In this document: positions 8,241 through 16,780 of the stretch, in pieces
How positions within the stretch are numbered: position 1 is the stretch's first letter
Layout: each line of letters starts with the position of its first letter
Source: Streptomyces humi
Lineage (GTDB): Bacteria; Actinomycetota; Actinomycetes; Streptomycetales; Streptomycetaceae
Assembly: GCF_001005085.2 (NCBI RefSeq)
Contig: NZ_LBMU02000073.1
Span: 28,365 to 92,364 of the forward strand
Direction of reading: 5' to 3'
Length of the DNA: 64,000 bases
Made by a program: the position numbers and the translations under genes
The notes under the pieces: generated by a model
What the model was told of the DNA's origin: nothing
Databases searched by the model: none
Seen by the model: only the letters and a program-made list of their open reading frames with translations

Positions 8241-9209
8241 ATGACGACCCAGCCCCGTGGACCCGTGGACTCCTCGCGCGTCCCCCGCTACGCGGGACCG
8301 GCGACCTTCGCCCGGCTGCCGCGGCTGGACGAGGTGCCCCGCGCGGACATCGCCGTCGTCGGCGTCCCCTTCGACACCGGCGTCTCCTACCGGCCCGGCG
8401 CCCGGTTCGCCCCGGCCGCGGTGCGCGAGGCGTCCCGGCTGCTGCGCCCGTACCACCCGGGCCTCGACGTGTCGCCGTTCGCGGCCGCGCAGGTCGCCGA
8501 CGCCGGAGACATCCCGGTGAACCCCTTCGACATCAACGAGGCGATCGGCACCGTCGAGGAGGAGGCGTCCCGCCTCCAGTCCGACGGCACGAAGCTGGTC
8601 ACCATCGGCGGCGACCACACCATCGCGCTGCCGCTGCTGCGCGCGGTCGCCAAGCGGCACGGCCCGGTCGCCGTGCTCCACTTCGACGCCCACCTCGACA
8701 CCTGGGACACCTACTTCGGCGCCGAGTACACCCACGGCACCCCGTTCCGGCGCGCCGTCGAGGAGGGCATCGTCGACACCGAGGCGCTCAGCCACGTCGG
8801 CACCCGCGGCCCGCTGTACGGCAAGCGTGACCTGGAGGAGGACCGCCGCCTCGGGTTCGGCATCGTCACCTCCTCCGACGTGCTGCGCCGTGGCGTCGAC
8901 GAGACGGTGGACGCGCTGCGGCAGCGCATCGGCGACCGGCCGCTGTACGTGTCCGTCGACATCGACGTCCTCGACCCCGCACACGCCCCCGGCACCGGAA
9001 CCCCGGAAGCCGGCGGCATGACCTCGCGTGAGCTGCTGGAGATCCTGCGCGGCCTCGCCGGGCTCAACCTCGTCGGCGGCGATGTCGTCGAGGTCGCCCC
9101 CGCCTACGACCACGCCGACATCACCTCCGTCGCCGCGTCGCACGTCGCCTACGACCTGATCAGCCTGTTCACCCTGGACTCCGCCGGCCCTCGCGAGGAG
9201 CAGACATGA
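8241..9209 (+). CDS. Ureohydrolase (agmatinase / guanidinobutyrase family)
   Basis: 322 residues; ATG at 8241 preceded by AGGAAGG. Binuclear Mn ligands are all present: GGDHTIALP, HFDAHLDTW and SVDIDVLDPAHAPGTGTPE. The family hydrolyses guanidino compounds to an amine plus urea. Sequence alone does not separate agmatine from guanidinobutyrate, guanidinopropionate or other substrates. First gene of a tight operon (ATGA overlap with the permease) divergent from PucR, so it likely acts on an imported guanidino compound. Cytoplasmic. Confidence 0.88.
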   Translation: MTTQPRGPVDSSRVPRYAGPATFARLPRLDEVPRADIAVVGVPFDTGVSYRPGARFAPAAVREASRLLRPYHPGLDVSPFAAAQVADAGDIPVNPFDINEAIGTVEEEASRLQSDGTKLVTIGGDHTIALPLLRAVAKRHGPVAVLHFDAHLDTWDTYFGAEYTHGTPFRRAVEEGIVDTEALSHVGTRGPLYGKRDLEEDRRLGFGIVTSSDVLRRGVDETVDALRQRIGDRPLYVSVDIDVLDPAHAPGTGTPEAGGMTSRELLEILRGLAGLNLVGGDVVEVAPAYDHADITSVAASHVAYDLISLFTLDSAGPREEQT

Positions 9210-10774
9210 CCACCAGCCCCCAAGCGGAGCAGCACGACGCCCCGTCGCTGACCGAGATCGAGACGTACGGGGTGGAGCGCATCCCGGACGCCGATCGCAC
9301 CGCCCGGCCGCTCGACCTGTTCCGGGTCGCCTTCGGCGGCGCGAACACCTTCGCCACCTGCGTCCTCGGCGCCTTCCCGATCCTGTTCGGGCTGTCCTTC
9401 TGGCAGGGCCTGGCGGCCACCGGCCTCGGGCTCGCCGTCGGCGCGCTGATCCTCGCGCCGCTGGCCCTGTTCGGTCCGCTCAACGGCACCAGCAACTCGG
9501 TGTCCTCCTCCGCCCACCTGGGCGTGCACGGCCGGGTCGTCGGCTCCTTCCTCTCCCTGCTGACGGCGATCGCCTTCTTCTCCATCTCAGTGTGGTCCTC
9601 CGGCGACGCCCTGGTCGGCGGCGCCCACCGGATGTTCCACCTGCCCACGAACGACGGTGTGTACGCGCTCGCGTACGGGCTGTTCGCGGCGCTGGTGCTG
9701 ACGGTGTGCATCTACGGCTTCCGGTTCATGCTCTTCGTGAACAAGATCGCGGTGGCCGCGGCCTCCCTGCTGTTCGTGCTCGGCGCGTTCGCGTTCGGCG
9801 GCGACTTCGACGCCGGCTACCAGGGCAGCTTCCATTCGCTGAGCACGCCCGGCTTCTGGCCGGCGTTCATCGGCTCCGCGCTGATCGTGCTCTCCAACCC
9901 GGTCTCCTTCGGAGCGTTCCTCGGTGACTGGGCCCGCTACATCCCCGCCGACACCCCGCGCCGCCGGGTGATGGGCGCGGCCTTCCTCTCCCAGATCGCG
10001 ACGGTCCTGCCGTTCTTCTTCGGCCTGGCGACGGCCTCGATCATCGCCGCGAAGGCGGGCAAGTTCCTCGACCCGAGCGCCCCGGACTACGTCGGCGGGC
10101 TGCTGGCCATCTCGCCGTCCTGGTACTTCCTGCCCGTGTGCCTGCTCGCGCTGATCGGCGGCATGTCCACCGGCACCACCTCGCTGTACGGCACCGGTCT
10201 CGACTTCGCGAGCGTCTTCACCCGGTTCAGCCGGGTGCAGGCCACGGTGTTCATCGGCGTCCTGTCGATCTCCTTCATCTTCGTCGGCCGGTTCGCCGCG
10301 AACCTGACCCAGTCCATCTCCACCTTCGCGACGCTGATCATCGTCTGCACCGCGCCGTGGATGGTCATCATGACGCTGGGCTTCCTCACCCGCCGCGGCT
10401 GGTACGACCCCGACTCGCTCCAGGTCTTCAACCGCCGGCAGCGGGGCGGACGGTACTGGTTCACGCACGGCTGGAACTGGCGCGGCATGGCCGCCTGGCT
10501 GGCCTCCGCCCTGCTCGCGGTCCAGTTCGTGAACCTCCCCGGCCAGTTCGTGGGTGCCCTGGGCGACCTCGCGGGCGGCGTGGACATCTCCCTGCCGGTC
10601 GGACTGGGCCTGGCCGCGGTCAGCTACCTGGCGCTGCTGTGGCTGTTCCCCGAGCCCCGCGCCGTCTTCGGCCCCGAGGGCCCGCGGCTGGTGCGGGCCG
10701 TCGACACCCCGGTGCCGCCGATCACCGCCGCCGACGGCGCGCCCGTGGGCGCTCCCGAGCCGGCCGAGGTGTGA
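9206..10774 (+). CDS. NCS1-family permease (purine/cytosine/hydantoin/allantoin type)
   Basis: 522 residues with about 12 hydrophobic segments. The start ATG overlaps the ureohydrolase stop by four bases. Family features: an N-terminal ERIPDADRTARPLDLFRVAFGG lead-in, split here as ERIPDADRTARP and DLFRVAFGGAN, the NSVSSSAHLGVHGRVVGSF region, and SNPVSFGAFLGDWARYIP. NCS1 proteins are Na+- or H+-coupled importers of nucleobases and related compounds at the cytoplasmic membrane. Coupling to a ureohydrolase gene suggests that its substrate carries a guanidino or ureido group. Confidence 0.88.
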   Translation: MTTSPQAEQHDAPSLTEIETYGVERIPDADRTARPLDLFRVAFGGANTFATCVLGAFPILFGLSFWQGLAATGLGLAVGALILAPLALFGPLNGTSNSVSSSAHLGVHGRVVGSFLSLLTAIAFFSISVWSSGDALVGGAHRMFHLPTNDGVYALAYGLFAALVLTVCIYGFRFMLFVNKIAVAAASLLFVLGAFAFGGDFDAGYQGSFHSLSTPGFWPAFIGSALIVLSNPVSFGAFLGDWARYIPADTPRRRVMGAAFLSQIATVLPFFFGLATASIIAAKAGKFLDPSAPDYVGGLLAISPSWYFLPVCLLALIGGMSTGTTSLYGTGLDFASVFTRFSRVQATVFIGVLSISFIFVGRFAANLTQSISTFATLIIVCTAPWMVIMTLGFLTRRGWYDPDSLQVFNRRQRGGRYWFTHGWNWRGMAAWLASALLAVQFVNLPGQFVGALGDLAGGVDISLPVGLGLAAVSYLALLWLFPEPRAVFGPEGPRLVRAVDTPVPPITAADGAPVGAPEPAEV

Positions 10775-11433
10775 CCGGGATGCGGCTGATCGACCTGTCG
10801 GTGCCACTGCGCACCGGCATGCCGGTCTACCCCGGCGACCCTCAGGTGGACATCCGGCCCGCGCTGACCGCGGCCCGGGACGGCGTCAACGTCCTCCAGG
10901 TGCACATGGGCTCGCAGTCCGGCACGCACGTGGACGCCCCCTCCCACATCGAGGACGGCCTGTCCGCGCTGGACCAGCTGCCGCTGGACCGTTTCGACGG
11001 CCCCGCCCACGTCGTCGACGCCCGGGGTCTGCCGCCCCGGGCGGCCATCGGGGCGGACCTGCTGGCCGCCGTGCCCGAGGGCCGGATCGTGCTGGTCGCC
11101 ACCGGCTGGTCCGCCCACTGGGGCACCGACGCCTACCACGACCACCCGTACCTGACCCCGGAGGCGGCCGGGCTGCTCGTCGCCCGTGGTGTGCGCACCG
11201 TCGGGATCGACGCGCTCAGCGTCGACCCCACGCCCGGCGAGACCCTTCCCGCCCACCGGGTGCTGTGCGGCGCGGACGCCGTCATCGCCGAGAACCTCAC
11301 CAACCTCGCCGAGGTCCTCGGCGCCCAGCTGGCCGGCCACGCCGTCCACGTCAGCCTCTTCCCCCTCCACCTGCCCGGCGCGGACGGCGCACCCGTCCGC
11401 GCCGTGGCCCGGATCCCGGAGCCCCAGCCATGA
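10771..11433 (+). CDS. Cyclase / kynurenine-formamidase-like metal-dependent hydrolase
   Basis: 220 residues if translation begins at the GTG overlapping the permease stop (GTGA); an ATG three codons later (10780) is equally possible. The cyclase-family metal motif is present as SQSGTHVDAPSHIEDG, after the opening LIDLSVPLRTGMPVYPGDP. Members hydrolyse formamides, isatin or related amide bonds, or act in polyketide cyclisation. Third gene of the PucR-linked operon, so a catabolic amidase role on the imported compound or its product is likely. Overlaps the next start by ATGA. Confidence 0.8.
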   Translation: MTGMRLIDLSVPLRTGMPVYPGDPQVDIRPALTAARDGVNVLQVHMGSQSGTHVDAPSHIEDGLSALDQLPLDRFDGPAHVVDARGLPPRAAIGADLLAAVPEGRIVLVATGWSAHWGTDAYHDHPYLTPEAAGLLVARGVRTVGIDALSVDPTPGETLPAHRVLCGADAVIAENLTNLAEVLGAQLAGHAVHVSLFPLHLPGADGAPVRAVARIPEPQP

Positions 11434-11837
11434 ACAACGACCACGAGACCGCCCTCGCCGCGGCCGACGCGCTGATCGCCGCCTTCGCCGAAGGTCGTAC
11501 CGACGACTACTTCGCCGCCTTCGCGGCCGAGGCGAGCTTCGTCTTCCACACCACCGACCGGCGTCTGGACTCCACCGAGGAGTACCGCGGCCTGTGGCAC
11601 AGGTGGAGCGAGGAGGACGGCTTCCGCGTCCTCGCCTGCGAGTCGAAGGACCGGCGGCTCCAGTTGCTCGGCGACACGGCCGTGTTCACCCACTCGGTGA
11701 CCACCCGGGTCGCCACCCGGGCCGGGGAGGAGACGCTGCACGAGCGCGAGACCATCGTCCTCCACCGCACGGGCGACGGCACCTGGCTCGCCGTCCACGA
11801 GCACCTGTCCCCCGACCCGGCGGCCACGGCCGCCTGA
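11430..11837 (+). CDS. NTF2/SnoaL-like small protein (nuclear-transport-factor-2 fold)
   Basis: 135 residues starting at an ATG that overlaps the cyclase stop. It begins with a helix typical of the fold (AADALIAAFAEGRTDDYFAA), has FVFHTTDRRLDS and LYR-type beta strands, and ends in TIVLHRTGDGTWLAVHEHLS, the pattern of DUF4440/SnoaL-like cone folds. Members are ketosteroid-isomerase-like enzymes or ligand-binding accessory proteins. No certain catalytic residue can be named. Last gene of the ureohydrolase operon, probably acting on the same substrate. Confidence 0.75.
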   Translation: MNNDHETALAAADALIAAFAEGRTDDYFAAFAAEASFVFHTTDRRLDSTEEYRGLWHRWSEEDGFRVLACESKDRRLQLLGDTAVFTHSVTTRVATRAGEETLHERETIVLHRTGDGTWLAVHEHLSPDPAATAA

Positions 11838-11882
11838 CCGGGCACCCGCCTGCCCCCCTCAGCTCGCTTCGGCGCGGGGCGG

Positions 11883-13121
11883 TCAGCGGATGGTGGGAGC
11901 GGAGGGGTCCGGGGTCGGGTCCAGGCCGGTCATCTGTTCCGCGAAGGCCTGCGCGGCCGTGGGAGAGGTGAAGAGGCGGTGCAGGCGGGCGCGGGCGAGG
12001 TTGCGCAGGAACGGGCCGCGGTGGGTGTCGTCGCCGGCGTCGTGGACCGTCCGGGTCAGCCAGTGGGAGAACTCCTGGTCGTTCCAGACGCGCCGCAGGC
12101 AGCGCCGCGAGTAACTGCGCAGCGCGGTGTCGTCCTGGTCGCGGACGTGGTCGCGGACGGCGCGGGCGAAGAGATCGGCGTCGTACAGGGCGAGGTTCAT
12201 GCCCTTGCCCCCCATGGGGGACACGATGTGGGCGGCGTCCCCGACGAGGAACAGCCGGCCGTACTGCATGGGGTCGTGGACCAGGCTGCGCAGCCGGAAG
12301 GTCTCGCGGTCGGTGATCGGGCCGGCGGTCAGGGCGGGATCGGCGAGCCTGGTGCGCAGTGCCTCCCAGACGCGGTGGTCCGGCCAGGCCTCGGGCCGGT
12401 CGTCGGGCGGGCACTGGAGGTAGTAGCGGCTGCGCTGCGGCCCGCGGGGGAAGTGCGCGGCGAAACCCTGCGGGCTGACGGCGAGCAGGGGGTGGGCAGG
12501 GGGCGGTGCGTCGGCGAGGACGGTGAGCCAGCCGACGCCGTGGTCGAAGCCGTGGGCGCTGAGGACACCCTCGGGGACGGCGGCGCGGGTGACACCGTGG
12601 TCACCGTCACAGCCGGCGACGAAGTCGCAGGTGATCGAGTGCGGGGTGCCGTCGGCGGAGCGGTAGCGGACGGTGGGGCGGTCTCCGGTCAGGCCGTGCA
12701 GGGAGACGTCGGCCACCTCGTAGCGGATGTCACCGCCGTCGGCGAGATGGGCGGCGGTGAGGTTGGCGACCAGGAGCTGCTGCGGGCAGAGCCGTGCCCC
12801 GGGCCCCTCGGAGCCGTCGTTGTCGTCCACGAGGTGGGTCTCGCCGTCCACCCGGAACTCCAGGATGCCGTCGTGCGGTGCGCCGCCCAGCACCAGGTCG
12901 GCCAGCCCCCAGGTCTCGAACATCCGCACGGCGCGGCTCTCCACGATGCCCGCCCGCTGCCGCTGCGCCACGTACTCGCGGCTGCCGCGCTCCAGCACGA
13001 CGCAGTCCACCCCGCAGGTGCGCAGCAGGTTGGCGACGGTCAGCCCGGCCGGGCCCGCGCCGATCACCACCACCGTCGTGGACCGCGACGCCCCGCCCGG
13101 CTCGTTCTCCCCCAGGACCAC
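11883..13121 (-). CDS. 4-hydroxybenzoate 3-monooxygenase-like FAD enzyme
   Basis: 412 residues from a GTG preceded by GGGAGG. Group A flavoprotein monooxygenase signatures: dinucleotide fold VVVIGAGPAGLTVANLL, CDFVAGCDGDHGVTR (the DG motif), and FLVGDAAHIVSPMGGKGMN (GD motif). The NLALYDADLFARA stretch and SRYYLQCPPDD near residue 230 match p-hydroxybenzoate hydroxylases. These use NAD(P)H and O2 to make protocatechuate. No protocatechuate cleavage genes are in view. Divergent from the flavoenzyme at 13248 across a short gap. Confidence 0.8.
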   Translation of the reverse strand: MVLGENEPGGASRSTTVVVIGAGPAGLTVANLLRTCGVDCVVLERGSREYVAQRQRAGIVESRAVRMFETWGLADLVLGGAPHDGILEFRVDGETHLVDDNDGSEGPGARLCPQQLLVANLTAAHLADGGDIRYEVADVSLHGLTGDRPTVRYRSADGTPHSITCDFVAGCDGDHGVTRAAVPEGVLSAHGFDHGVGWLTVLADAPPPAHPLLAVSPQGFAAHFPRGPQRSRYYLQCPPDDRPEAWPDHRVWEALRTRLADPALTAGPITDRETFRLRSLVHDPMQYGRLFLVGDAAHIVSPMGGKGMNLALYDADLFARAVRDHVRDQDDTALRSYSRRCLRRVWNDQEFSHWLTRTVHDAGDDTHRGPFLRNLARARLHRLFTSPTAAQAFAEQMTGLDPTPDPSAPTIR

Positions 13122-13181
13122 TTGGCACCTCCCGGTTCAGCGTAGCCGAGTGCGCCCGAACTCCGGTGTCGTCACGCGGCG

Positions 13182-13210
13182 TTGACAGACCCGCGGATCG
13201 GCGCGACGGT
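13182..13210 (+). promoter_or_regulatory. Candidate sigma-70-type promoter for the downstream flavoenzyme
   Basis: A consensus -35 TTGACA (13182-13187) is followed after 17 bases by GACGGT, a weak -10. A ribosome site GGAGG (13236-13240) and a TTG start (13248) lie at proper distances downstream. Read by eye only. Confidence 0.4.
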
Positions 13211-13247
13211 GATGTCCCGTCCGTGGGCCGAGTCCGGAGGTCGTCCG

Positions 13248-14441
13248 TTGGCCGGTACGTCAGCACCTGGTTCGGGCACCGGTGGCACCGGTCTGGTCGA
13301 GCGCGTCCGCGCGCTCCAGCCGCTGATCCGCTCGCACGCCCTGCGCGCGGAACAGGAGCGGCGGGTGACGGGCGAGGTCGTCCAGGCACTCGCGGGTGCC
13401 GGGATCCACCGTATGAACGTCCCGCGTCGTCACGGGGGTTACCAGTCCTCGTTACGGACCCAGGTCGACGCGCTGAGCGCGGTCTCCGCCGCGTGCGGGT
13501 CGGCCGGGTTCATGGCGCTGATCCAGGCCGGGTGCGCCTTCATCGCGGCCCTGTTCCCCGACGAGGCCCAGGACGAGATCTTCACCGGTCCCGATGTCCG
13601 GGTGGGCGGCACCCTCGTACCGGGTTCGAGGGCGGTGGCGGTGGACGGCGGTTACGTGGTGAGCGGGAACTCCCCGTTCGCGACCGGCTGCCAGGACGCC
13701 GACTGGCATCTGCTGACCGCGCTGGCCGACACAGCGGACGGTCCGCCGGAGATGCTGTGGCTGGCGATCCCGATGGCGGAGCTCAAGGTGCTGGACGACT
13801 GGAACGTCACGGGTCTCGCCGGCAGCGGGAGCAACACCGTCGTCGCCCAGGACGTGCACGTGCCCGCCCATCGCGTCCTGCCGTTGGGGCCGTTGCTGTC
13901 GGGCGCGTTCCCGTCGCTGCGCAACGGCGGCGACCCGTTCTACCGGATGCCGGTGCTGCTGCTGTTCTGTGCCTGGACGGCCGCGAACGCCCTCGGTCTG
14001 GCACGGGCGGCCCTGACGGAGTTCGGTGAGCGCATCCATCAGCGGGGCATCACGTACACCTGCTACGAACGCCAGCACGAGGCACCGGTGACGCATCTCC
14101 AGTTCGCCGAGGCCGAGATGAAGGTGTCGTCCGCGGAACTGCTCGCCGCGGACCTCATCGGGCTGATCGAGTCCAGGGCGGCCACGGGCGAGCCGTACAC
14201 GACGCTGGAGCGGGCCCGGATCCGGGCGCAGTGCGGGTACCTGACCCGGTCGTGCAAGGAGGCCGCCGACCTGGTCGGGTCCGCCTCGGGCGCCTCCTCT
14301 TTGCACCGGGAGGCGCCCGTCCAGCGGATCGTGCGGGACCTGAACGCCCTGAGCCTGCACTCGTTCGTCAACCCCGCCGCCAATCTGGAGCTGTACGGCA
14401 GGGTGTTGTCAGGCCTCGACGCCGGGACGCCGTTCCTGTAG
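13248..14441 (+). CDS. Acyl-CoA-dehydrogenase-fold flavoprotein (group D monooxygenase-like)
   Basis: About 397 residues using TTG 13248, chosen for GGAGG seven bases upstream; in-frame ATG 13212 would add 12 residues but sits at the putative transcription start. Acyl-CoA dehydrogenase fold: GIHRMNVPRRHGGYQ near the N-terminus, GYVVSGNSPFATGCQDADW mid-protein, and a helical C-terminus (ADLVGSASGASSLHREAPVQ). This branch includes two-component FMNH2-dependent hydroxylases such as HsaA and ActVA-ORF5, needing a partner reductase not seen here. Codon 69 is TTA (13452-13454), so translation may depend on the bldA tRNA. Divergent from the PHBH-like gene, perhaps a shared aromatic pathway. Confidence 0.75.
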   Translation: MAGTSAPGSGTGGTGLVERVRALQPLIRSHALRAEQERRVTGEVVQALAGAGIHRMNVPRRHGGYQSSLRTQVDALSAVSAACGSAGFMALIQAGCAFIAALFPDEAQDEIFTGPDVRVGGTLVPGSRAVAVDGGYVVSGNSPFATGCQDADWHLLTALADTADGPPEMLWLAIPMAELKVLDDWNVTGLAGSGSNTVVAQDVHVPAHRVLPLGPLLSGAFPSLRNGGDPFYRMPVLLLFCAWTAANALGLARAALTEFGERIHQRGITYTCYERQHEAPVTHLQFAEAEMKVSSAELLAADLIGLIESRAATGEPYTTLERARIRAQCGYLTRSCKEAADLVGSASGASSLHREAPVQRIVRDLNALSLHSFVNPAANLELYGRVLSGLDAGTPFL

Positions 14442-14450
14442 GACGGCGCC

Positions 14451-14517
14451 CCGGGCCGGGAGGCACCGGGCCGGGAGGCACCGGGCCGGGAGGCACCGGG
14501 CCGGAGGTCACCGGGCG
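14451..14517. repeat. 15-bp tandem repeat, about 4.4 copies
   Basis: The unit CCGGGCCGGGAGGCA occurs three times exactly from 14451 and once with changes, followed by a partial copy. It fills the whole gap between two convergent genes. It may act as a GC-rich stall or a simple minisatellite. It is not a CRISPR, since it has no spacers. Confidence 0.85.
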
Positions 14518-14520
14518 GGC

Positions 14521-16263
14521 TCACGGCTTCGGGCGGGGGCCGACGAGTTCCTCGTACAGGGCCCGGCGTTCCTGCGAGCCCTCCTCCGTCCGGGCGAGCG
14601 CCTTCTCCCAGTCCTGCTGGACCTCGTCCAGGTAGGCACGCCAGTCCCCGTCCGCGCGGGACGCGCCCATCTCCCGCAGGTCGACGAAGCGTTCGTTCTT
14701 GCCGAGACCGCCGGAGCCCACCTTGTCGCCCTTGTGGCCGTGCAGGACGGACTCCGGGTTCGAGGTGGCCTCGGTGGACCGGAAGTCGTGCTCGTAGCCG
14801 ACCGGGCTGTCGGCGTGCGGCTTGATGGTCTCGATGCCGATCTGGAGCGAACCGTCGCGTTCCATGGTGGGGCGGTGGTAGACCAGCAGGATGTGGCCGT
14901 AGGAGCCGTTCGGCAGCACCATGTCGCCGTTCCAGTCCTTGGAGCCCAGGCCGCCGCCGGAGAAGTCCTGTCCCCACAGTTTCGGGCTGGCCGCGCCGAC
15001 CGCGAGCTTGTTGGTGACGGACGCCATGATGCCGCCCTTCTCCTTGAACGTGCCCGGCTGGTCGCCCTTGTTGGCGCCGATGGAGGTGCGGTGGGTGGCG
15101 AAGTCGCGCTCCGAGACGTCCTCGGCGGTCTCGCCCTTGGTCGCGTCCTTGGTGACGCCCAGGAAGTGCGGCAGCCAGTAGGCCGCTTCGTCCTTCGAAC
15201 TGAGCGCCGGGATGCGGACGTTGACGCGGCCGCCGTGCGCCAGGGCGCGGATGACGTCCTGTTCGTGATCCACCTTGTGCGTGCCCAGCGCCGGGTCGTA
15301 GAGCTTCAGACCGCTGCGCAGGACCAGCAGGATCTTCGTGAGCATCTCGCGGGCCCTGGTGTCCTTGCGGACGTAGTCGGGCGCCTTCTCCTTGCCGCCC
15401 TTGCCGATCGGGCTGCCCGGTGCCGGCAGGGCACCGTCGTGCCGGCGCTCGGGGGCGATGCCCGCCGGATACAGGGAGTCGACGGCGGTGTCACGGATCT
15501 GCTGGTCCCGTTCGGCTTCCAGGAGCTTGCGGTCGTCGGCCGAGGTGCCGGGTGCCTGGGTGAGCATGAACCGGCCGAGCGTGTAGTCGGGGCTGATCGG
15601 CGGTGCGGCGGCCGCGCGGACGGCCGGGTGGTTCGCGCGGACGGCCAGCGTGGCGGTGAGGACCCGCTTGCCCGCGCTCAGTTGCAGCCAGTCCTTGAAG
15701 TCTCCCTTGAGGTAGGCCTCGGCGTCCGCGTAGGTGCCGATGCCCACGGCCTTGAGCCACTTCGGGTTGACGTCGGAGAGCTGCCGGATGTCGCTCAGGT
15801 CCTGGTCGTTGAACGCCTCTCCGCGCAGCACGCGCCGGTCCAGGGTCTTGCGGAGCCGGGTGGGGCCCTCGACCAGCCACTGTTCGGGCCACCAGGTGCC
15901 CGGGGCGAAGATGTTCCGCTTCGACTTCGTCTGGACGGTGTGCAGTTCGATCGAGCTGCTGAGCCTGGCGATGATCTCCTTGCCCGACCCGCCGCCGTCC
16001 TCGGCACGGCCGGATTCCTCGGTGTGTCCGGCGTCCTCGGCGGTGGACCGGCCGGCCGTGTCCGAGGCCGTCACGCGCTGGACGGTGGGGGTGCCGGGCC
16101 GGTCCTGGTCGTGGGCGTGCGCCTGACCGGTGTCCTCGCCCGCGGCGACGCGCCGGATGTGCCGCAACCACGCGCCGTTCAGGTCCGTCGGCGGTGCCAC
16201 CGCACGTGGCGTGTCCGGGCCCCGCTCGCCAGGGTGGTGGTGATCCCGTGTGACGGGGCGCAT
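14521..16263 (-). CDS. Large uncharacterised protein, candidate contractile-injection-system effector
   Basis: 580 residues. The N-terminal 100 residues are disordered and polar, and include DQDRPGTPTVQRVTASD, resembling the PTVQR segment found after the LQRTAGNAAV motif in Streptomyces DUF4157/eCIS-associated proteins. The rest is a long mixed-charge domain; visible landmarks are FAPGTWWPEQWLVEGPTRL, YWLPHFLGVTKDATKGE and GSYGHILLVYHRPTMERDG. I do not recognise its fold. No signal peptide or membrane helix. The gene upstream on the same strand (16357-16629) carries the LQRTAGNAAV motif, suggesting that the two were once one polypeptide or work as a pair. Role as toxin or effector is inference. 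Confidence 0.55.
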   Translation of the reverse strand: MRPVTRDHHHPGERGPDTPRAVAPPTDLNGAWLRHIRRVAAGEDTGQAHAHDQDRPGTPTVQRVTASDTAGRSTAEDAGHTEESGRAEDGGGSGKEIIARLSSSIELHTVQTKSKRNIFAPGTWWPEQWLVEGPTRLRKTLDRRVLRGEAFNDQDLSDIRQLSDVNPKWLKAVGIGTYADAEAYLKGDFKDWLQLSAGKRVLTATLAVRANHPAVRAAAAPPISPDYTLGRFMLTQAPGTSADDRKLLEAERDQQIRDTAVDSLYPAGIAPERRHDGALPAPGSPIGKGGKEKAPDYVRKDTRAREMLTKILLVLRSGLKLYDPALGTHKVDHEQDVIRALAHGGRVNVRIPALSSKDEAAYWLPHFLGVTKDATKGETAEDVSERDFATHRTSIGANKGDQPGTFKEKGGIMASVTNKLAVGAASPKLWGQDFSGGGLGSKDWNGDMVLPNGSYGHILLVYHRPTMERDGSLQIGIETIKPHADSPVGYEHDFRSTEATSNPESVLHGHKGDKVGSGGLGKNERFVDLREMGASRADGDWRAYLDEVQQDWEKALARTEEGSQERRALYEELVGPRPKP

Positions 16264-16356
16264 GGACCGTCCTCCTCGCCGACTCTGCTGCCCGGCTCTC
16301 TGTTCTAGGCCGGCGGGCCGGCGGTGCGGAAGGACCTCAGGGGCAGACCCCGGTGC

Positions 16357-16629
16357 CTAACGGTCCCCCGTCCGCTCCTCCCGCGACGGGGGCCGGTGCC
16401 CCGTCAGGAGACGTACCACGGCCGCGTTCCCGGCGGTCCGCTGCAAGGAGTCGAGGCGTGCGGCGGCGGCGCTGTCGGGCGGTGCCGCCACCACCCGGCT
16501 CCGGCGGCACCGTGTCCCGGGTTCCGCGCGCCCGCCCGCCGTACCGGGCTCGTCCGGCGCGGTGGCACTCGTCCCGGTGGTCACGTCACGCCCCCGTCTC
16601 GGCCTCTCCCCCGGGCACCACCTGTGCAC
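16357..16629 (-). CDS. Small protein with LQRTAGNAAV motif (eCIS/DUF4157-type N-terminus)
   Basis: 90 residues ending in RLDSLQRTAGNAAVVRLLTG and a short basic tail. The LQRTAGNAAVxRLL motif is a hallmark of the N-terminus of proteins linked to bacterial contractile injection systems. The reading frame stops 93 bases before the larger effector-like gene, which continues with a segment normally found further along the same polypeptide. This could be a real small gene, or the front of a gene split by mutation. Confidence 0.5.
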   Translation of the reverse strand: MHRWCPGERPRRGRDVTTGTSATAPDEPGTAGGRAEPGTRCRRSRVVAAPPDSAAAARLDSLQRTAGNAAVVRLLTGHRPPSREERTGDR

Positions 16630-16780
16630 CTCTCAGGGTTCTCCCGTCGTTCAACTTACCGCCACCGGCACCCGCACGGACCGACACCCGCACGGACCGA
16701 CGGCCGTACCGGAACCGCCGCCCGCGGCGGCGCCTGGAATCGGCCTGCGCGTCGACGCCGGGCCGGGCGAGAATGAGCGG

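Noticed and set aside
14451..14517. CRISPR-like repeat array
   Set aside because: Units of 15 bp are directly adjacent without spacers; a simple tandem repeat.
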